A stretch of 64,000 nucleotides of DNA, taken from contig JBFWVT010000016.1 of the NCBI GenBank assembly GCA_050246595.1, positions 12,572 through 76,571 of the forward strand, given 5' to 3'. This DNA is from DATARH01 sp050246595. Lineage in GTDB: Bacteria; Pseudomonadota; Alphaproteobacteria; ATCC43930; CGMCC-115725. A program made the translations under genes and the position numbers. Shown here in pieces: positions 33,008-42,176 of this stretch. The first letter of the stretch is position 1. The number at the start of each line of letters is the position of its first letter. The notes beneath the pieces are model-generated. The model made no database searches. It saw nothing but the letters and a program-made list of their open reading frames with translations, and had not been told where the DNA came from.

Positions 33008-33055
33008 GCCGCTTTTCGGGACCGGCCGGTTCGGGTATCCCGGAATTGTCGGAAA

Positions 33056-34276
33056 TCAAGGCCGGCGCAGCAGCCGCGCCTCGGGCGGCACCGGATCGTC
33101 GGGGAGCTGGATTTCGCGGTGCCGCGCGATCGCTTCGTCGATCAGCCCCGACAACAGCGCCGTAAAACCGAGCGGCGGGTCGGCCGCTTCCCACAGAAAA
33201 TACGCAAACGAGCCGGGGATCGGGTTGATCTCGTTGAGCCAAGCTTCGCCGGTCGCCGCGTTGCAGTAGAAATCGACGCGCGGCGCGCCGGTCCCGAACA
33301 CGGCCTCGAACGAATCCACGGCCCAGCGCCTGATGCTGTTTTCAAGACCCCGCGGCAGGGTCGGGTTGATGTCGCGGGTCAGCGACAGCATTCCCTGGCT
33401 GGCTGCTCCGTCGCCCTTCGTGCCGCTTTTGCCGTCGCTGCCGGACAGGTATTTCTGCCGAAAATCGAGCAGCTCCTCGGCCCGTTTCGGCTGCTCGATC
33501 GCCGAGCTGCGCACCACGCCGCCGACTCGGGTCACCGCGAGATTGTATTCGACGAGGTTTGGCACAAACGGTTCGATGATCGCCTGCGGGTCAAGCCGGA
33601 AGATTGTCGGCAGCAGCGCGCGCACCTCCTCCACGCTGTCGGCCTTGCCGACCCCGATGCTGCTGCCGAGATGCACCGGCTTGACGATGCAGGGAAACCC
33701 GATATCCGACAGCAGCATCTTCAGCGATTCGGCCGAGGGCAGCCCGCCGGAAGTGCGCGACACGACGACATAGGGCAATTGCGGAATGCCCGATCCGCGC
33801 AGCAGGCGTTTGGTCGCGACCTTGTCCATGAACACGGAAGAGGCCAAGGTGCGCATCCCGGCATAGGGCAGGTTGGCGGTCTCGAACAGCCCCTGGATTT
33901 GCCCGTCCTCGCCGTAGAGACCGTGAAACGCCGGCAACGCGATATCGAATTCGATCGGCGCCCCCCGCCCGAACAACCCCCGCCCGAACAGCCCCGACCG
34001 CTTTGGCGCGAGAAGCCCCTTGCCGGGTTCGCCGAGCGACAGCGTGACCTCGGTCAACTCGCCCTGCGCGCGGGCGTCCGGCAGATAGGTGCGACGGTCG
34101 GCGAGCACCTCGCCGACAAACCATTGGCCGCGCGGGTTGACATAGACCGGAAACGCCTCGAAGCGCTGCTGGTCGATCGCCCGCAGCGCCTGCAATCCGG
34201 TGATGACGCTGACATCGTGCTCGGGCGAGCGACCGCCGAACAGGACCGCGACACGGGTTTCATTCCTGCTCGCCAT
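33056..34276 (-). CDS. ddl: D-alanine--D-alanine ligase
   Basis: The 406-residue ATP-grasp ligase begins with VAVLFGGRSPEHDVSVITG. It shows LPAFHGLYGEDGQIQGLFE, PCIVKPVHLGSSIGVGK, IEPFVPNLVEYNLAV and the metal-binding RVDFYCNAATGEAWLNEINPIPGS. It makes D-Ala-D-Ala for peptidoglycan. It is longer than a minimal Ddl (about 310) by insertions near residues 95-110 (an LFGRG LFGRG duplication) and in the region of the omega loop. It diverges from a hydrolase-Mur ligase gene pair rather than lying in a division cluster. Confidence 0.93.
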   Translation of the reverse strand: MASRNETRVAVLFGGRSPEHDVSVITGLQALRAIDQQRFEAFPVYVNPRGQWFVGEVLADRRTYLPDARAQGELTEVTLSLGEPGKGLLAPKRSGLFGRGLFGRGAPIEFDIALPAFHGLYGEDGQIQGLFETANLPYAGMRTLASSVFMDKVATKRLLRGSGIPQLPYVVVSRTSGGLPSAESLKMLLSDIGFPCIVKPVHLGSSIGVGKADSVEEVRALLPTIFRLDPQAIIEPFVPNLVEYNLAVTRVGGVVRSSAIEQPKRAEELLDFRQKYLSGSDGKSGTKGDGAASQGMLSLTRDINPTLPRGLENSIRRWAVDSFEAVFGTGAPRVDFYCNAATGEAWLNEINPIPGSFAYFLWEAADPPLGFTALLSGLIDEAIARHREIQLPDDPVPPEARLLRRP

Positions 34277-34309
34277 CCTGTACCCCAATCCTGCAACCCG
34301 CCAGAAGCC

Positions 34310-35149
34310 ATGGACCCGTCAAAGATAGAAGCCGCACACGACGCAGCACAGCCCCGGATCGAACGCATGGAGCGGGAGACAGTTCGCGTCCGCGACGCCG
34401 AGATGGCTGTGTTCGACATTGGCCGCGATTCGGCTGGCGCTTCGCCGTTGCTGATCTGGGCGCATGGCTGGGGGCACACGCATCGCGATATGCTGCCGCT
34501 GGCCGAGGCCGCAGCGCGCTCCAGCGCCTCGGTGCTGCTCGATCTGCCGGGGTTTGGCGCCTCGCCGCTGCCTCCCGCCGCCTGGGGCACCGAGGATTAT
34601 GCCGATGCCGCCGCGGATTGGCTGGCGCGACGGCCGGCAGAGCGCCGGGTGTGGATCGGGCATTCGTTCGGCTGCCGGGTCGGATTGCAACTGGCGGCGC
34701 GCCATCCGGGGCTGGTCAACGGGCTGTTTCTGATCGCCGCCGCCGGGCTGCCGAGAACCCGCTCGCTGCCCGAGCGCGTCCGCATCGCCGCGCGGCGCTG
34801 GGCGTTTCGGACGGCGCGGCATCTCACCCCCGAGGGTCCGGCGCGCGACCGCTTGCGGGCACGGTTTGGCAGCGCCGACTACACAAGCGCCGGAGCGCTG
34901 CGTCCGATCCTGGTCAAAGCCGTCAACGAGGATCTGACCGAGGTGGCGCGGGCGGTCCGCGTTCCGACCGTGCTGGTCTACGGCGACCGCGACACCGAGA
35001 CCCCGCCCGAGATCGGCGACAGGCTGAACCGGCTGATCCCGCAATCGCGGCTGGTCGTGCTGCGCGGGTTCGATCACTGGAGCGTTCTGACCGATGGACG
35101 CCACCAAATCGTGCAGCGCCTGTCGGAGTTCGTGGAGCAAGTCGCGTGA
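34310..35149 (+). CDS. Alpha/beta-hydrolase
   Basis: The 279-residue alpha/beta-fold hydrolase has an intact triad: nucleophile Ser in WIGHSFGCRVGLQLA, Asp in VYGDRDTETPPE and His in GFDHWSVL. The oxyanion region WAHGWGHTHRDM precedes. It begins 33 bp from the divergent ddl gene; ATG 34367 is an alternative start. It overlaps the next gene, a membrane Mur ligase, by 4 bp (GTGA), so the two are translationally coupled. Substrate unknown; the context suggests an amide or ester in a peptidoglycan-like pathway (inference). Confidence 0.88.
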   Translation: MDPSKIEAAHDAAQPRIERMERETVRVRDAEMAVFDIGRDSAGASPLLIWAHGWGHTHRDMLPLAEAAARSSASVLLDLPGFGASPLPPAAWGTEDYADAAADWLARRPAERRVWIGHSFGCRVGLQLAARHPGLVNGLFLIAAAGLPRTRSLPERVRIAARRWAFRTARHLTPEGPARDRLRARFGSADYTSAGALRPILVKAVNEDLTEVARAVRVPTVLVYGDRDTETPPEIGDRLNRLIPQSRLVVLRGFDHWSVLTDGRHQIVQRLSEFVEQVA

Positions 35150-36744
35150 CCGCCTTTGTCGTCCTGTTCACCCTGCTCGGCTTCACCCTTTTCGCGGCGC
35201 GCCGGCTGCTGACCTATCTGCACCTGTTTCAGCAGGAGGAATACGACAACCGCCGCTTTCTGCGGTGGATCGGCGAAAGTCGCGGCTGGGATCGGCGGCT
35301 GTCGCTGATCCTGTTTGCGATTTTCGCAGCGCAGCTGATCCTGTTGGCGCTGGTGCCGGAACCCGTGTTCGTCGCGCTTGCCGGGCTGGCCTGCCTTGGC
35401 GTCGCGGCGATCGAGCGCGATCCGCGCAAGGCGGCGAAAAAGAAGCTGGCGATGACCGCGCGCGCCAGGCGGATTTACGCGATCGCGCTGGGTCTGGCCG
35501 TGCTGATCGGGATCGCCGCGGCGCTGATCAGCGAACTGGTTATTGTCTGGGTGATCGCGGTGCAGATCGTTCCGCTGACGCTGATCGGCGCCAACCTGCT
35601 GCTTGCCCCGGCCGAAGCTCGCGTGCAGCGCCGCTACTGGAACGAGGCGCGCGCCCGGCTCGACCAGCTCAAACCGACCGTGGTGGCGATCACCGGCTCG
35701 TATGGGAAAACATCGGTCAAGCACATCATCGGGCATGTGCTCGAAACCGCTGCGCCGACCCTGATCACGCCGGGCAGCGTCAACACGGCGATGGGGATCG
35801 CGCGGGTGATCCGCGAACGGTTGCAGCCGCAGCATCGCTATTTTGTCGTCGAAATGGGGGCCTACGGCATCGGCTCGATCCGCCGGCTGTGCGCGCTGAC
35901 GCCGCCGCATCTCGGGATCATCACGGCGATCGGCAAGGCGCATTACGAGCGGTTCAAGACGCTCGACGCGGTGTCGCGCGCCAAATTCGAGCTGGCCGAG
36001 GCGGCACGCGATACCGGCGGTTCGGTGATCGTCGCCTCCGACACGCTGAGTTTCGACTGGCCGCGCCAGTTTGTCGAGCGGCACCGCGACTTGACGATCA
36101 CGGTCGGCGAGGACGCGGCTTCCGATCTGATCATCGATTCGGTGCGCCAGGAGCCGGACGGCATCGTCGCCGCGATACGCTGGCGCGGCGAGCGATACGA
36201 ATTGCGCGCGCCGCTCTACGGGCTGCATCACGGGCACAATATCGCGCTCGCCTTCGCGGCGGCGTGCAGCCTCGGGCTGGCGCCCGAGGATATTGCCGCC
36301 AGCCTTAGAAGCACGCCGCAGATCGCGCATCGCCTTGAGGTCAAGCGCCAGCCGAACGGCACGATCGTGATCGACGACGCCTACAACTCGAACCCGGTCG
36401 GGTTCGCCTCGGCGCTCGAACTGCTCGACACGCTGCGCCAGCCCGACGGACGCCGCATCGTCGTGACCCCCGGCATGGTCGAACTCGGCGCCGAGCACGA
36501 GGCCGAGCACGCCCGCATCGGCAGGCTCGCGGCTGAACACGCCGATGTACTCGTCGCGGTCGCGCCGCACCGGGTCGCGCCGCTCGCCACGGCCTTCCGC
36601 GAGACCGCGCCCGAGCGCGAAATTGTCTCCTGCGCCGGGTTCGCCGAGGCGCGCGCCTGGCTCGACCGCAATTTGACCGGACGCGATGTCGTATTGCTCG
36701 AAAACGATCTGCCGGACCTGCTCGAACAGAAGCCGCGGCTGTGA
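35146..36744 (+). CDS. Membrane-anchored Mur ligase family protein (MurF-like)
   Basis: The 532-residue protein starts with about five hydrophobic segments (near residues 2-18, 53-73, 77-92, 106-128 and 130-152). It continues with a Mur ligase ATP domain: P-loop VVAITGSYGKTSVKHI near residue 184, VEMGAYGIGSI, and the C-terminal HRLEVKRQPNGTIVIDDAYNSNP segment. Canonical MurF is soluble and has a UDP-substrate-binding N-domain, which is replaced here by membrane helices. It therefore probably joins a D-Ala-D-Ala-like or amino acid unit to a lipid-linked substrate at the membrane. It is coupled to the hydrolase gene. Confidence 0.85.
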   Translation: MTAFVVLFTLLGFTLFAARRLLTYLHLFQQEEYDNRRFLRWIGESRGWDRRLSLILFAIFAAQLILLALVPEPVFVALAGLACLGVAAIERDPRKAAKKKLAMTARARRIYAIALGLAVLIGIAAALISELVIVWVIAVQIVPLTLIGANLLLAPAEARVQRRYWNEARARLDQLKPTVVAITGSYGKTSVKHIIGHVLETAAPTLITPGSVNTAMGIARVIRERLQPQHRYFVVEMGAYGIGSIRRLCALTPPHLGIITAIGKAHYERFKTLDAVSRAKFELAEAARDTGGSVIVASDTLSFDWPRQFVERHRDLTITVGEDAASDLIIDSVRQEPDGIVAAIRWRGERYELRAPLYGLHHGHNIALAFAAACSLGLAPEDIAASLRSTPQIAHRLEVKRQPNGTIVIDDAYNSNPVGFASALELLDTLRQPDGRRIVVTPGMVELGAEHEAEHARIGRLAAEHADVLVAVAPHRVAPLATAFRETAPEREIVSCAGFAEARAWLDRNLTGRDVVLLENDLPDLLEQKPRL

Positions 36745-36747
36745 TCT

Positions 36748-37005
36748 CTATGATCCGGGGCCGGAACGGACGCATTCGAACAGACCGCCGTCGAGCGTCG
36801 GCATGACGTAGCGCGGTACGCGCTCGAACTGCGCGCAGTGCTTCCGCGCCAGCGGCATCGCGTTCGACACGTCGCCGCTGAAGCCGATCTCGACCGACTC
36901 GGCATTTCCCTCGCGCACAAACGGGCCGGGTCCGGCAAAAGGACCGCCCGATCCGCCGCACGCCGCGAGAAGCGTGCCAGTCAGCGCGAGGGGCAGAACG
37001 TACAT
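36748..37005 (-). CDS. Small lipoprotein
   Basis: The 85-residue product has a lipoprotein signal (MYVLPLALTGTLLAAC, lipobox Cys at 16) and then a short Gly/Pro linker. A compact domain with two further Cys follows (ARKHCAQFERVPRY, GGLFECVRSG). It should be anchored in the periplasm by its lipidated Cys. The ATG at 37005 excludes 26 upstream codons that translate a palindromic repeat. No family is recognised. It converges with the Mur ligase gene. Confidence 0.75.
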   Translation of the reverse strand: MYVLPLALTGTLLAACGGSGGPFAGPGPFVREGNAESVEIGFSGDVSNAMPLARKHCAQFERVPRYVMPTLDGGLFECVRSGPGS

Positions 37006-37013
37006 CGATGGCC

Positions 37014-37060
37014 CCCACCCTTCCCTCCCCCGCTTGCGGGGGAGGGTTAGGGAGGGGGTG
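37014..37060. repeat. GC-rich palindromic intergenic repeat
   Basis: This is a CCCTCCCCCGC-TT-GCGGGGGAGGG hairpin with flanking CCCACCC / GGAGGGGGTG repeats. It is related to the hairpins at 7215-7350 and 9729-9855. It sits just before the lipoprotein gene on its strand. No coding content. Confidence 0.75.
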
Positions 37061-37123
37061 CGGCGGCGGAATGGGGCAGGCATGGCGCCGTCCCTACATG
37101 CGGGCGCACCCGTCCAATTTTTC

Positions 37124-38740
37124 TCAGAAAGCGGCTTCCGGCACCCGGAAACCGATATCGCCCTCGCGCTCGATCTGATGGACCAGCTCGATTTCCCATT
37201 TCAGATAGCGCTCGCGCGCGCCCTCGCCGGCGTAGGGGTCATAGGGGCGGCGCCAGCAATCGTCAGGGGTGTCGGCCATCGCCTCGCGCCCGGTCGCGAG
37301 CTTCAGCCCGGCGTCGCACCACGAGTCGGTGCCGCCGTCGAGCACGTACACGGCCGGAAATCCGCTATCCGCAAGCTCGGCCGCGGCCAGCCGGGCGAGC
37401 ACGCCGTCGGGCGAGGTCAACACCAGCACCGGGCGGCGCGGCAGTTTTCCGAGGCTGCCCGGCAATCGCGCGCGCACCGCGAACCATGCCCCCGGAATAT
37501 GACCGGCTTCGTAGGCAATGCTCGGGGCGAGATCGGCCACCACCGCCTCGCCGGCATCGAGCAGCCGCTTCAGCTCGGCCGCGTCGATCGTTGGCACGTC
37601 GGCCTCGTCGAGTTCGGGGATTACCGGCACGCGCCGCCCCGGCACCAGAGCGCGGTCCGAAAGCCCGCCGTCGAGCACATAGACTTCGGGCCAGCCCATC
37701 TGCACCAGCCACGACCCGGTCATCACCGCGCGCACCCCGTCACCGTCGACCAGCACCACGCGGGCGTTGCGCGTCGCCATGTAGGTGTCGGTGGCCTGCA
37801 CGAGCTGACCTCCGGGGGCCGAGCGCGCAATCGCGAGATGCCCGGTTTCGTACTCCTCCGGGCTGCGAACGTCGAAGACATAGAGCGTGCGCTGCTCGGC
37901 CTCGCTCTCGAAACGGGCCAGCGCCGCGTCGTCGATGCGTTTGATGCCGAAACGCTCGGCGACCTGATCGGCGAGCGCGCGCGATTTGGCCAGCCCCTCC
38001 GGAGAGGGCGGCGGCAGCGAGTCCTCGCGCCCGCGCGCCAGTTGGAGACCGGCCAGCTCCCACCCCATTGTGCCGTTTTCAAGCGCCATGACCGGGTTTC
38101 GGAGGCCGGCGTTGCGCAAGGACTGGGCGCCGATGATGCTGCGCGTGCGGCCGGCGCAGTTGACGACAACAAGACTGTCCGGCGAATTGAGCCGGTCCGG
38201 CACGCGATACACGAGTTCCGCGCCGGGGCAGTCGAACGCGCCGGGAATGCTCATATTGCGGAATTCGCCGATCGGCCGGCTGTCAACGATCAGGATCTCC
38301 TCGCCGGCGTCCAAGCGGCGCTTCAGCTCGGCGGCGGCGATATGCGGCGTGCCGCTTCGGTGCTCGACCAGCTCGCCAAACGCCTTGCTCGGCACGTTGA
38401 CCCCGGTGAACAGCTCGAACCCCGCCTCCGCCCAGGCCCGGCTGCCGCCTTTCATCACCGCGACATTGCCGTAGCCCATGCGGTCGAGTTTCGCGGCGGC
38501 GCGCTCGGCCAAGCCCTCCTCGCCGCCGTCGAGCACGACCACGCGCGTCCCCCGGCGCGGCACCAGGTCGCGGATCATCGGTTCGAGGCGCGACAGCGGC
38601 ACCGAATGGGCAAAAAACGGGTGTCCCTCTTCCGAGAACACCCCCTCCTCGCGCACATCGATCAGCGCGATCTCGCCGCCGTTGCGCAGCATCGCCTTGA
38701 CCTCGGCCGGCGACAGGACCCGGCCCGCCAGTTCCGTCAT
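37124..38740 (-). CDS. Four-domain rhodanese-like protein
   Basis: The 538-residue protein is made of four rhodanese folds in tandem (about residues 5-115, 135-245, 270-380 and 390-490). Only domain 2 has the active-site Cys (VVNCAGRTRS). At that position domain 1 has Asp (VVLDGGEEG), domain 3 Asp (VLVDGDGV) and domain 4 Ser (VLTSPDG). It would transfer sulfane sulfur from thiosulfate or a persulfide with one working site; the rest may be structural or regulatory. It is probably cytosolic, as no signal is visible. Single gene. Confidence 0.9.
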   Translation of the reverse strand: MTELAGRVLSPAEVKAMLRNGGEIALIDVREEGVFSEEGHPFFAHSVPLSRLEPMIRDLVPRRGTRVVVLDGGEEGLAERAAAKLDRMGYGNVAVMKGGSRAWAEAGFELFTGVNVPSKAFGELVEHRSGTPHIAAAELKRRLDAGEEILIVDSRPIGEFRNMSIPGAFDCPGAELVYRVPDRLNSPDSLVVVNCAGRTRSIIGAQSLRNAGLRNPVMALENGTMGWELAGLQLARGREDSLPPPSPEGLAKSRALADQVAERFGIKRIDDAALARFESEAEQRTLYVFDVRSPEEYETGHLAIARSAPGGQLVQATDTYMATRNARVVLVDGDGVRAVMTGSWLVQMGWPEVYVLDGGLSDRALVPGRRVPVIPELDEADVPTIDAAELKRLLDAGEAVVADLAPSIAYEAGHIPGAWFAVRARLPGSLGKLPRRPVLVLTSPDGVLARLAAAELADSGFPAVYVLDGGTDSWCDAGLKLATGREAMADTPDDCWRRPYDPYAGEGARERYLKWEIELVHQIEREGDIGFRVPEAAF

Positions 38741-38796
38741 TTTCTGTCTCCCGATCCGGTCTTAGAGCTTGGCTTGAAAAGGCTACTCAAACCGCA

Positions 38797-38875
38797 GTCC
38801 CGGCGAAAGCCGGGACCCACTTTTCCGCTTCCGAGCGGCTGATCGGTGGATCCCGGCTTCCGCCGGGATGACAAT
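38797..38875. repeat. Intergenic palindromic repeat (CCGGCGAAAGCCGGG type)
   Basis: Two facing hairpins, GTCCCGGCGAAAGCCGGGAC and GATCCCGGCTTCCGCCGGGAT, are separated by about 25 bp. They form a larger dyad between the rhodanese and dioxygenase genes. A related CATTCCCGCGAAAGCGGGAG unit occurs near 3160. Confidence 0.75.
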
Positions 38876-38889
38876 AGGAGAAGGCGGCC

Positions 38890-39993
38890 TCACGCCGGAA
38901 CCAGCGGGGCGTGCAGCCGCGTGTCCTTGCAGATGATGCCGCCGCGATCGCCGACCGTCACACCGCCGTAGCATTCGGCGAAAACCGGCGGCAGCTTTCT
39001 TCCATCCGGCGGGCAAAGCCACAGCCGCAGCAGGTGGCGCTTCTTCTCCGGCTCGGGCCAGTCCTCGTAGCCGGTGCGGGCGTGCAGCATCGTGTGGTTG
39101 TTCAGGATCTGCAAATCGCCCGGCATGAAACTCATGTCGAGCCGCAATTCGGGGTCGCCGGCCAGATCCTGCAGCATGTCGAGCGCCTCGATATCCTCCG
39201 GGGTCAGGCGGCGCGCCCCCGGGAAACGTTGCGCCGAGCCGATATGCAGCCGCGAGTAAAGAATGGAGACGCGCCCGGCATATTCGTTGAAGACCGGCGC
39301 CTCGTAGAACGGCTCTTTCCCCACCGGCACCTCGCCGCGGCGATCGACCGGGACCGGGCGATAGAGCCGCTCCAGCAGATCGGGGCGGCGCTCGGCCATG
39401 ACGTTGTGCAGGGTCATCGCGCTGACCAGCATCGATTGCCCGCCCGCTTTCGCCCGTTTCAGGCACAGCAGCGCGACGAGATCGCAGCGGTCGATGTGAA
39501 AATTCTGCCGCTCGGCGGTGGCGTAGCTGCGGAGGTTCGGGTTCTCCGCGCTCAGCCCTTGTCCCAAGTCGTAGACATGGCCCAAGAGGTGCCCTTTGGC
39601 GTTCTGCGAGCGCGCCTTGCCGAAATACGCGCCGACCCCCCAATAGGCGGTCGCGCTCTCCTCGATCGGCCGATCCTCGACCGGCATGCCGCGCAACCGT
39701 ACAAAACCGCGCCCCTCGACCAATTCGACGCGCAGCCGGTCCAGAACCGGACCGAGCGTCGGCAGCGGGAAATCGTCGCTTGTGATCGCGGCGAGGTCGA
39801 GCCCGCGCGCCCGCACCGCCCGCGTCGCCTGTTCGATCTCGGCGATTTCCGCCGGAGACAGGGGATGGGTCCATTCGGCTTCGCGCCGGCGCATATCGGC
39901 GCCGACCCAGGCTGCCGGCCCCTCGACCGGACGCCGCCGCGGCGTTCCGAGGGGTTGCGCTTGCGTCATTTGGAGCGACTCGATCGGCGTCAT
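38890..39993 (-). CDS. TauD/TfdA-family Fe(II)/2-oxoglutarate dioxygenase
   Basis: The 367-residue protein has an iron-binding His-x-Asp in QNFHIDRCDLVAL and the distal His in LNNHTMLHARTGYED. It also has an Arg-rich C-terminal strand (KKRHLLRLWLCPPDGR) that fits 2-oxoglutarate binding. The length exceeds that of TauD (about 280) and resembles larger TauD-like hydroxylases. The start at ATG 39993 excludes 70 upstream codons without similarity. The substrate is unknown; sulfonates, aromatic ethers, or amine compounds are known for relatives. Confidence 0.88.
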   Translation of the reverse strand: MTPIESLQMTQAQPLGTPRRRPVEGPAAWVGADMRRREAEWTHPLSPAEIAEIEQATRAVRARGLDLAAITSDDFPLPTLGPVLDRLRVELVEGRGFVRLRGMPVEDRPIEESATAYWGVGAYFGKARSQNAKGHLLGHVYDLGQGLSAENPNLRSYATAERQNFHIDRCDLVALLCLKRAKAGGQSMLVSAMTLHNVMAERRPDLLERLYRPVPVDRRGEVPVGKEPFYEAPVFNEYAGRVSILYSRLHIGSAQRFPGARRLTPEDIEALDMLQDLAGDPELRLDMSFMPGDLQILNNHTMLHARTGYEDWPEPEKKRHLLRLWLCPPDGRKLPPVFAECYGGVTVGDRGGIICKDTRLHAPLVPA

Positions 39994-40314
39994 GGATACC
40001 TCGATCCCGGCTGAATGGGTCGGGTTCAGGTCCGAGCGCGTCAGCTCCGACGACCGACCCCGATCCGGCAAGAGCCGGGACCACTTTACAGCCGGGGAGC
40101 TTCCGGACAAGTAGGTCGCGGCTTGCGCCGGGACCGCGCCTCCAGGCTCAAAGGGCAGGTTGAAATCTCGGTCGGATACGCCTGTTGCAGAGATCGCCCC
40201 CACCTTTATTGCAGCCGGACCACTCGCCCCTTTTCCGGCTGCGCCGACGGTGATCGTGCGAGGTCCGAGACGGCCGGAACAGGGAGCGTCCAGCCATCCC
40301 GGTTGCGGGGCCGG
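39994..40314. other. Gene-free interval
   Basis: About 320 bp lie between the dioxygenase start and the end of the ABC binding-protein gene, both on the minus strand. I see no convincing gene, tRNA or terminator. The dioxygenase promoter should lie here. A short CCGATCCGGCAAGAGCCGGG-like palindrome is the only structure noticed. Confidence 0.5.
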
Positions 40315-41607
40315 TTATTTCCCCTTGGCTTCGGTGTAGGGCAGGATCACATCGCCGGCTTTGTACGCCTCGGGCCACACGACGACTTCGCCTTTGCCGT
40401 CCCGGAAATCGTCGAGGCTGGTGCCGGCGATGTTCTGAAACTGCACCGCCAGGATGCGCGCCCGGTCCCACTCGCCCTTTTTGCCGAACTTCACGTCGCC
40501 GACGACGGTATTGAACGTGTTGTCGCGGATATAATCGGCGACTTTTTGCTGATCGAGGCTCTTCGTGCCCTCGATCGCGTCGCCCAGCACCTGCATCCTG
40601 GCATAGGCCCAGGGGCCGAGATAATAGCCGAGCGGATCGACACCCTCGCCGCCGGCCCGAGCCTGATAGCGTTCGAGAAACGCCGCGACGCCGGGAAACA
40701 TCATTTTCGGCGCCGGCAGCCACCAGTCGAACGTGATGATGCCGTTCAGCATCGGACCGAGCGAGGTCTTGATCGAGGTGCTTTGCGGGCCGGTCATGTT
40801 GCCGCCGAACACCTTCGCCTTGAGGCCCAGCTCGTTGGCGCTGCGGATGATGCCGACGCTGTCGGCAGGATAGGACGAAATCAGGATCACATCCGCATTG
40901 GTCGCCTGCAACGCGCGCACGACCGGTGTGAAATCGGCGGTGTTCAGCGGGTAGGTCCGGTCATAGACGATCCGCAGACCGGCCTCTTTGGCGTTTTCCC
41001 GGGCGCCGTCGGTGCCGTTGCGCGTCGCCTCGCCGTCGCCGGTCGCGATCGCGATCGTCTTCAGCCCGAGCCTGTCCTTGTGCGCCTTGATGATTTCGAA
41101 AAAACCCTGGGTCAGTGCCCGGCGCGGCTCGGGGCCGGTCGGCAGCATCGAGAAGTATTTCGGGTAGTTGAACTCCTCGTTGATATCGAGCGCGAACAGG
41201 CTGATAAAGGTCTTGTCGTGCCCGATCACGATCGGCATCGCCGGCGCCGAGATGTTGGTCGCGTATCCCGAGACGACGAAATCGACCTTGTCGACATCGA
41301 GCAGCTTTGTGTAAATCCCCGGCACCTGCGACGGATTGCTCTGGTCGTCGTAATAGACCAGCTTGACCGGGCGGCCGAGCAGCCCGCCTTTTGCGTTGAC
41401 ATCCTCGGCCCAGATCTGCGTGGCCAGCAGGCCGCTTTTGCCGTTAACCGCGAGCGGGCCGGTCAGCGCCATCGAAAACCCGATCGTGATCGGTTCGCCG
41501 CTCGGCTCCTTTGCCGTCTGCGCGAGCGCCGAGACGGCGAACAGCAGCCCCGCCGCGAGCGCGCCGGCGACGCTGCCGAGCCGACGCCATTTCAGTCCCA
41601 TAACCAT
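40315..41607 (-). CDS. ABC transporter substrate-binding protein, branched-chain amino acid type
   Basis: The 430-residue periplasmic protein has a signal peptide (VAGALAAGLLFAVSALAQ) and a type I periplasmic binding fold. The opening ITIGFSMALTGPLAVNGK, AEDVNAKGGLLGRPVKLVYYDD and VVSGYATNISAPAMPI are typical of LivK/LivJ-like receptors. GGGAA precedes ATG 41607. No permease or ATPase genes accompany it in the window, so it is an orphan receptor or serves a transporter elsewhere. The ligand may be an amino acid, amide or aromatic acid. Confidence 0.92.
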   Translation of the reverse strand: MVMGLKWRRLGSVAGALAAGLLFAVSALAQTAKEPSGEPITIGFSMALTGPLAVNGKSGLLATQIWAEDVNAKGGLLGRPVKLVYYDDQSNPSQVPGIYTKLLDVDKVDFVVSGYATNISAPAMPIVIGHDKTFISLFALDINEEFNYPKYFSMLPTGPEPRRALTQGFFEIIKAHKDRLGLKTIAIATGDGEATRNGTDGARENAKEAGLRIVYDRTYPLNTADFTPVVRALQATNADVILISSYPADSVGIIRSANELGLKAKVFGGNMTGPQSTSIKTSLGPMLNGIITFDWWLPAPKMMFPGVAAFLERYQARAGGEGVDPLGYYLGPWAYARMQVLGDAIEGTKSLDQQKVADYIRDNTFNTVVGDVKFGKKGEWDRARILAVQFQNIAGTSLDDFRDGKGEVVVWPEAYKAGDVILPYTEAKGK

Positions 41608-41764
41608 GATGTTCCCGATATCTGCCTCTGACTTCCGCAACCCGCGGAAGGGGCGGGAGGATATCAGCCGCGCCCAGGGACGACACCCGCATCGGGAACC
41701 GCGCCGCTGCGACGCTTCCGCGCGTTATGCCCGCACGGCTCCTGTCCGGCGCCAACCGCCGCCA

Positions 41765-42148
41765 TCAGCCGGCGCGGCGCAGCATCGGCCCGAGATCGCG
41801 GCCGCCGAACAGATGCAGATGGAAATGCGGCACCTCCTGGTGCGCCGCTGCGCCGTGATTGGCGAGGATGCGATAGCCGCCCGCGACGACGCCCTCCTGG
41901 CGAGCGACCCGCCCGATCGCCCGCGTGAACGCCGCCAGCTCAGCCTCCGAGGCGTTTGTCGAGAAATCGTCCACCGAGACGTATTCGCCCTTCGGGATAA
42001 TGACGATATGGGTCGGGGCCTGCGGGTTGATGTCGCGAAAGGCGAGAACGTGCTCGTCCTCATACACTTTTGTACAGGGCAGCTCGCCGCGCAGGATGCG
42101 GGCAAAGACATTGTTGCGATCGTAGGCCACGCCTCTCTCCATGGTCAT
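41765..42148 (-). CDS. HIT family protein (HinT-like)
   Basis: The 127-residue histidine-triad protein has the active motif VPHFHLHLFGG (His-x-His-x-His) and the family segments FARILRGELPCTKVYEDEHVLAFRDINPQAPTH. Members hydrolyse nucleoside phosphoramidates such as AMP-lysine. ATG 42148 or 42142 could start the protein; the second gives the commoner MERG beginning. Single gene. Confidence 0.93.
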   Translation of the reverse strand: MTMERGVAYDRNNVFARILRGELPCTKVYEDEHVLAFRDINPQAPTHIVIIPKGEYVSVDDFSTNASEAELAAFTRAIGRVARQEGVVAGGYRILANHGAAAHQEVPHFHLHLFGGRDLGPMLRRAG

Positions 42149-42176
42149 CGCCGCGCCGCGGCGCCGACGATCGAGG

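Noticed and set aside
33119..34309. Plus-strand extension of the hydrolase across ddl
   Set aside because: Antisense to ddl; the hydrolase fold begins after 34310.
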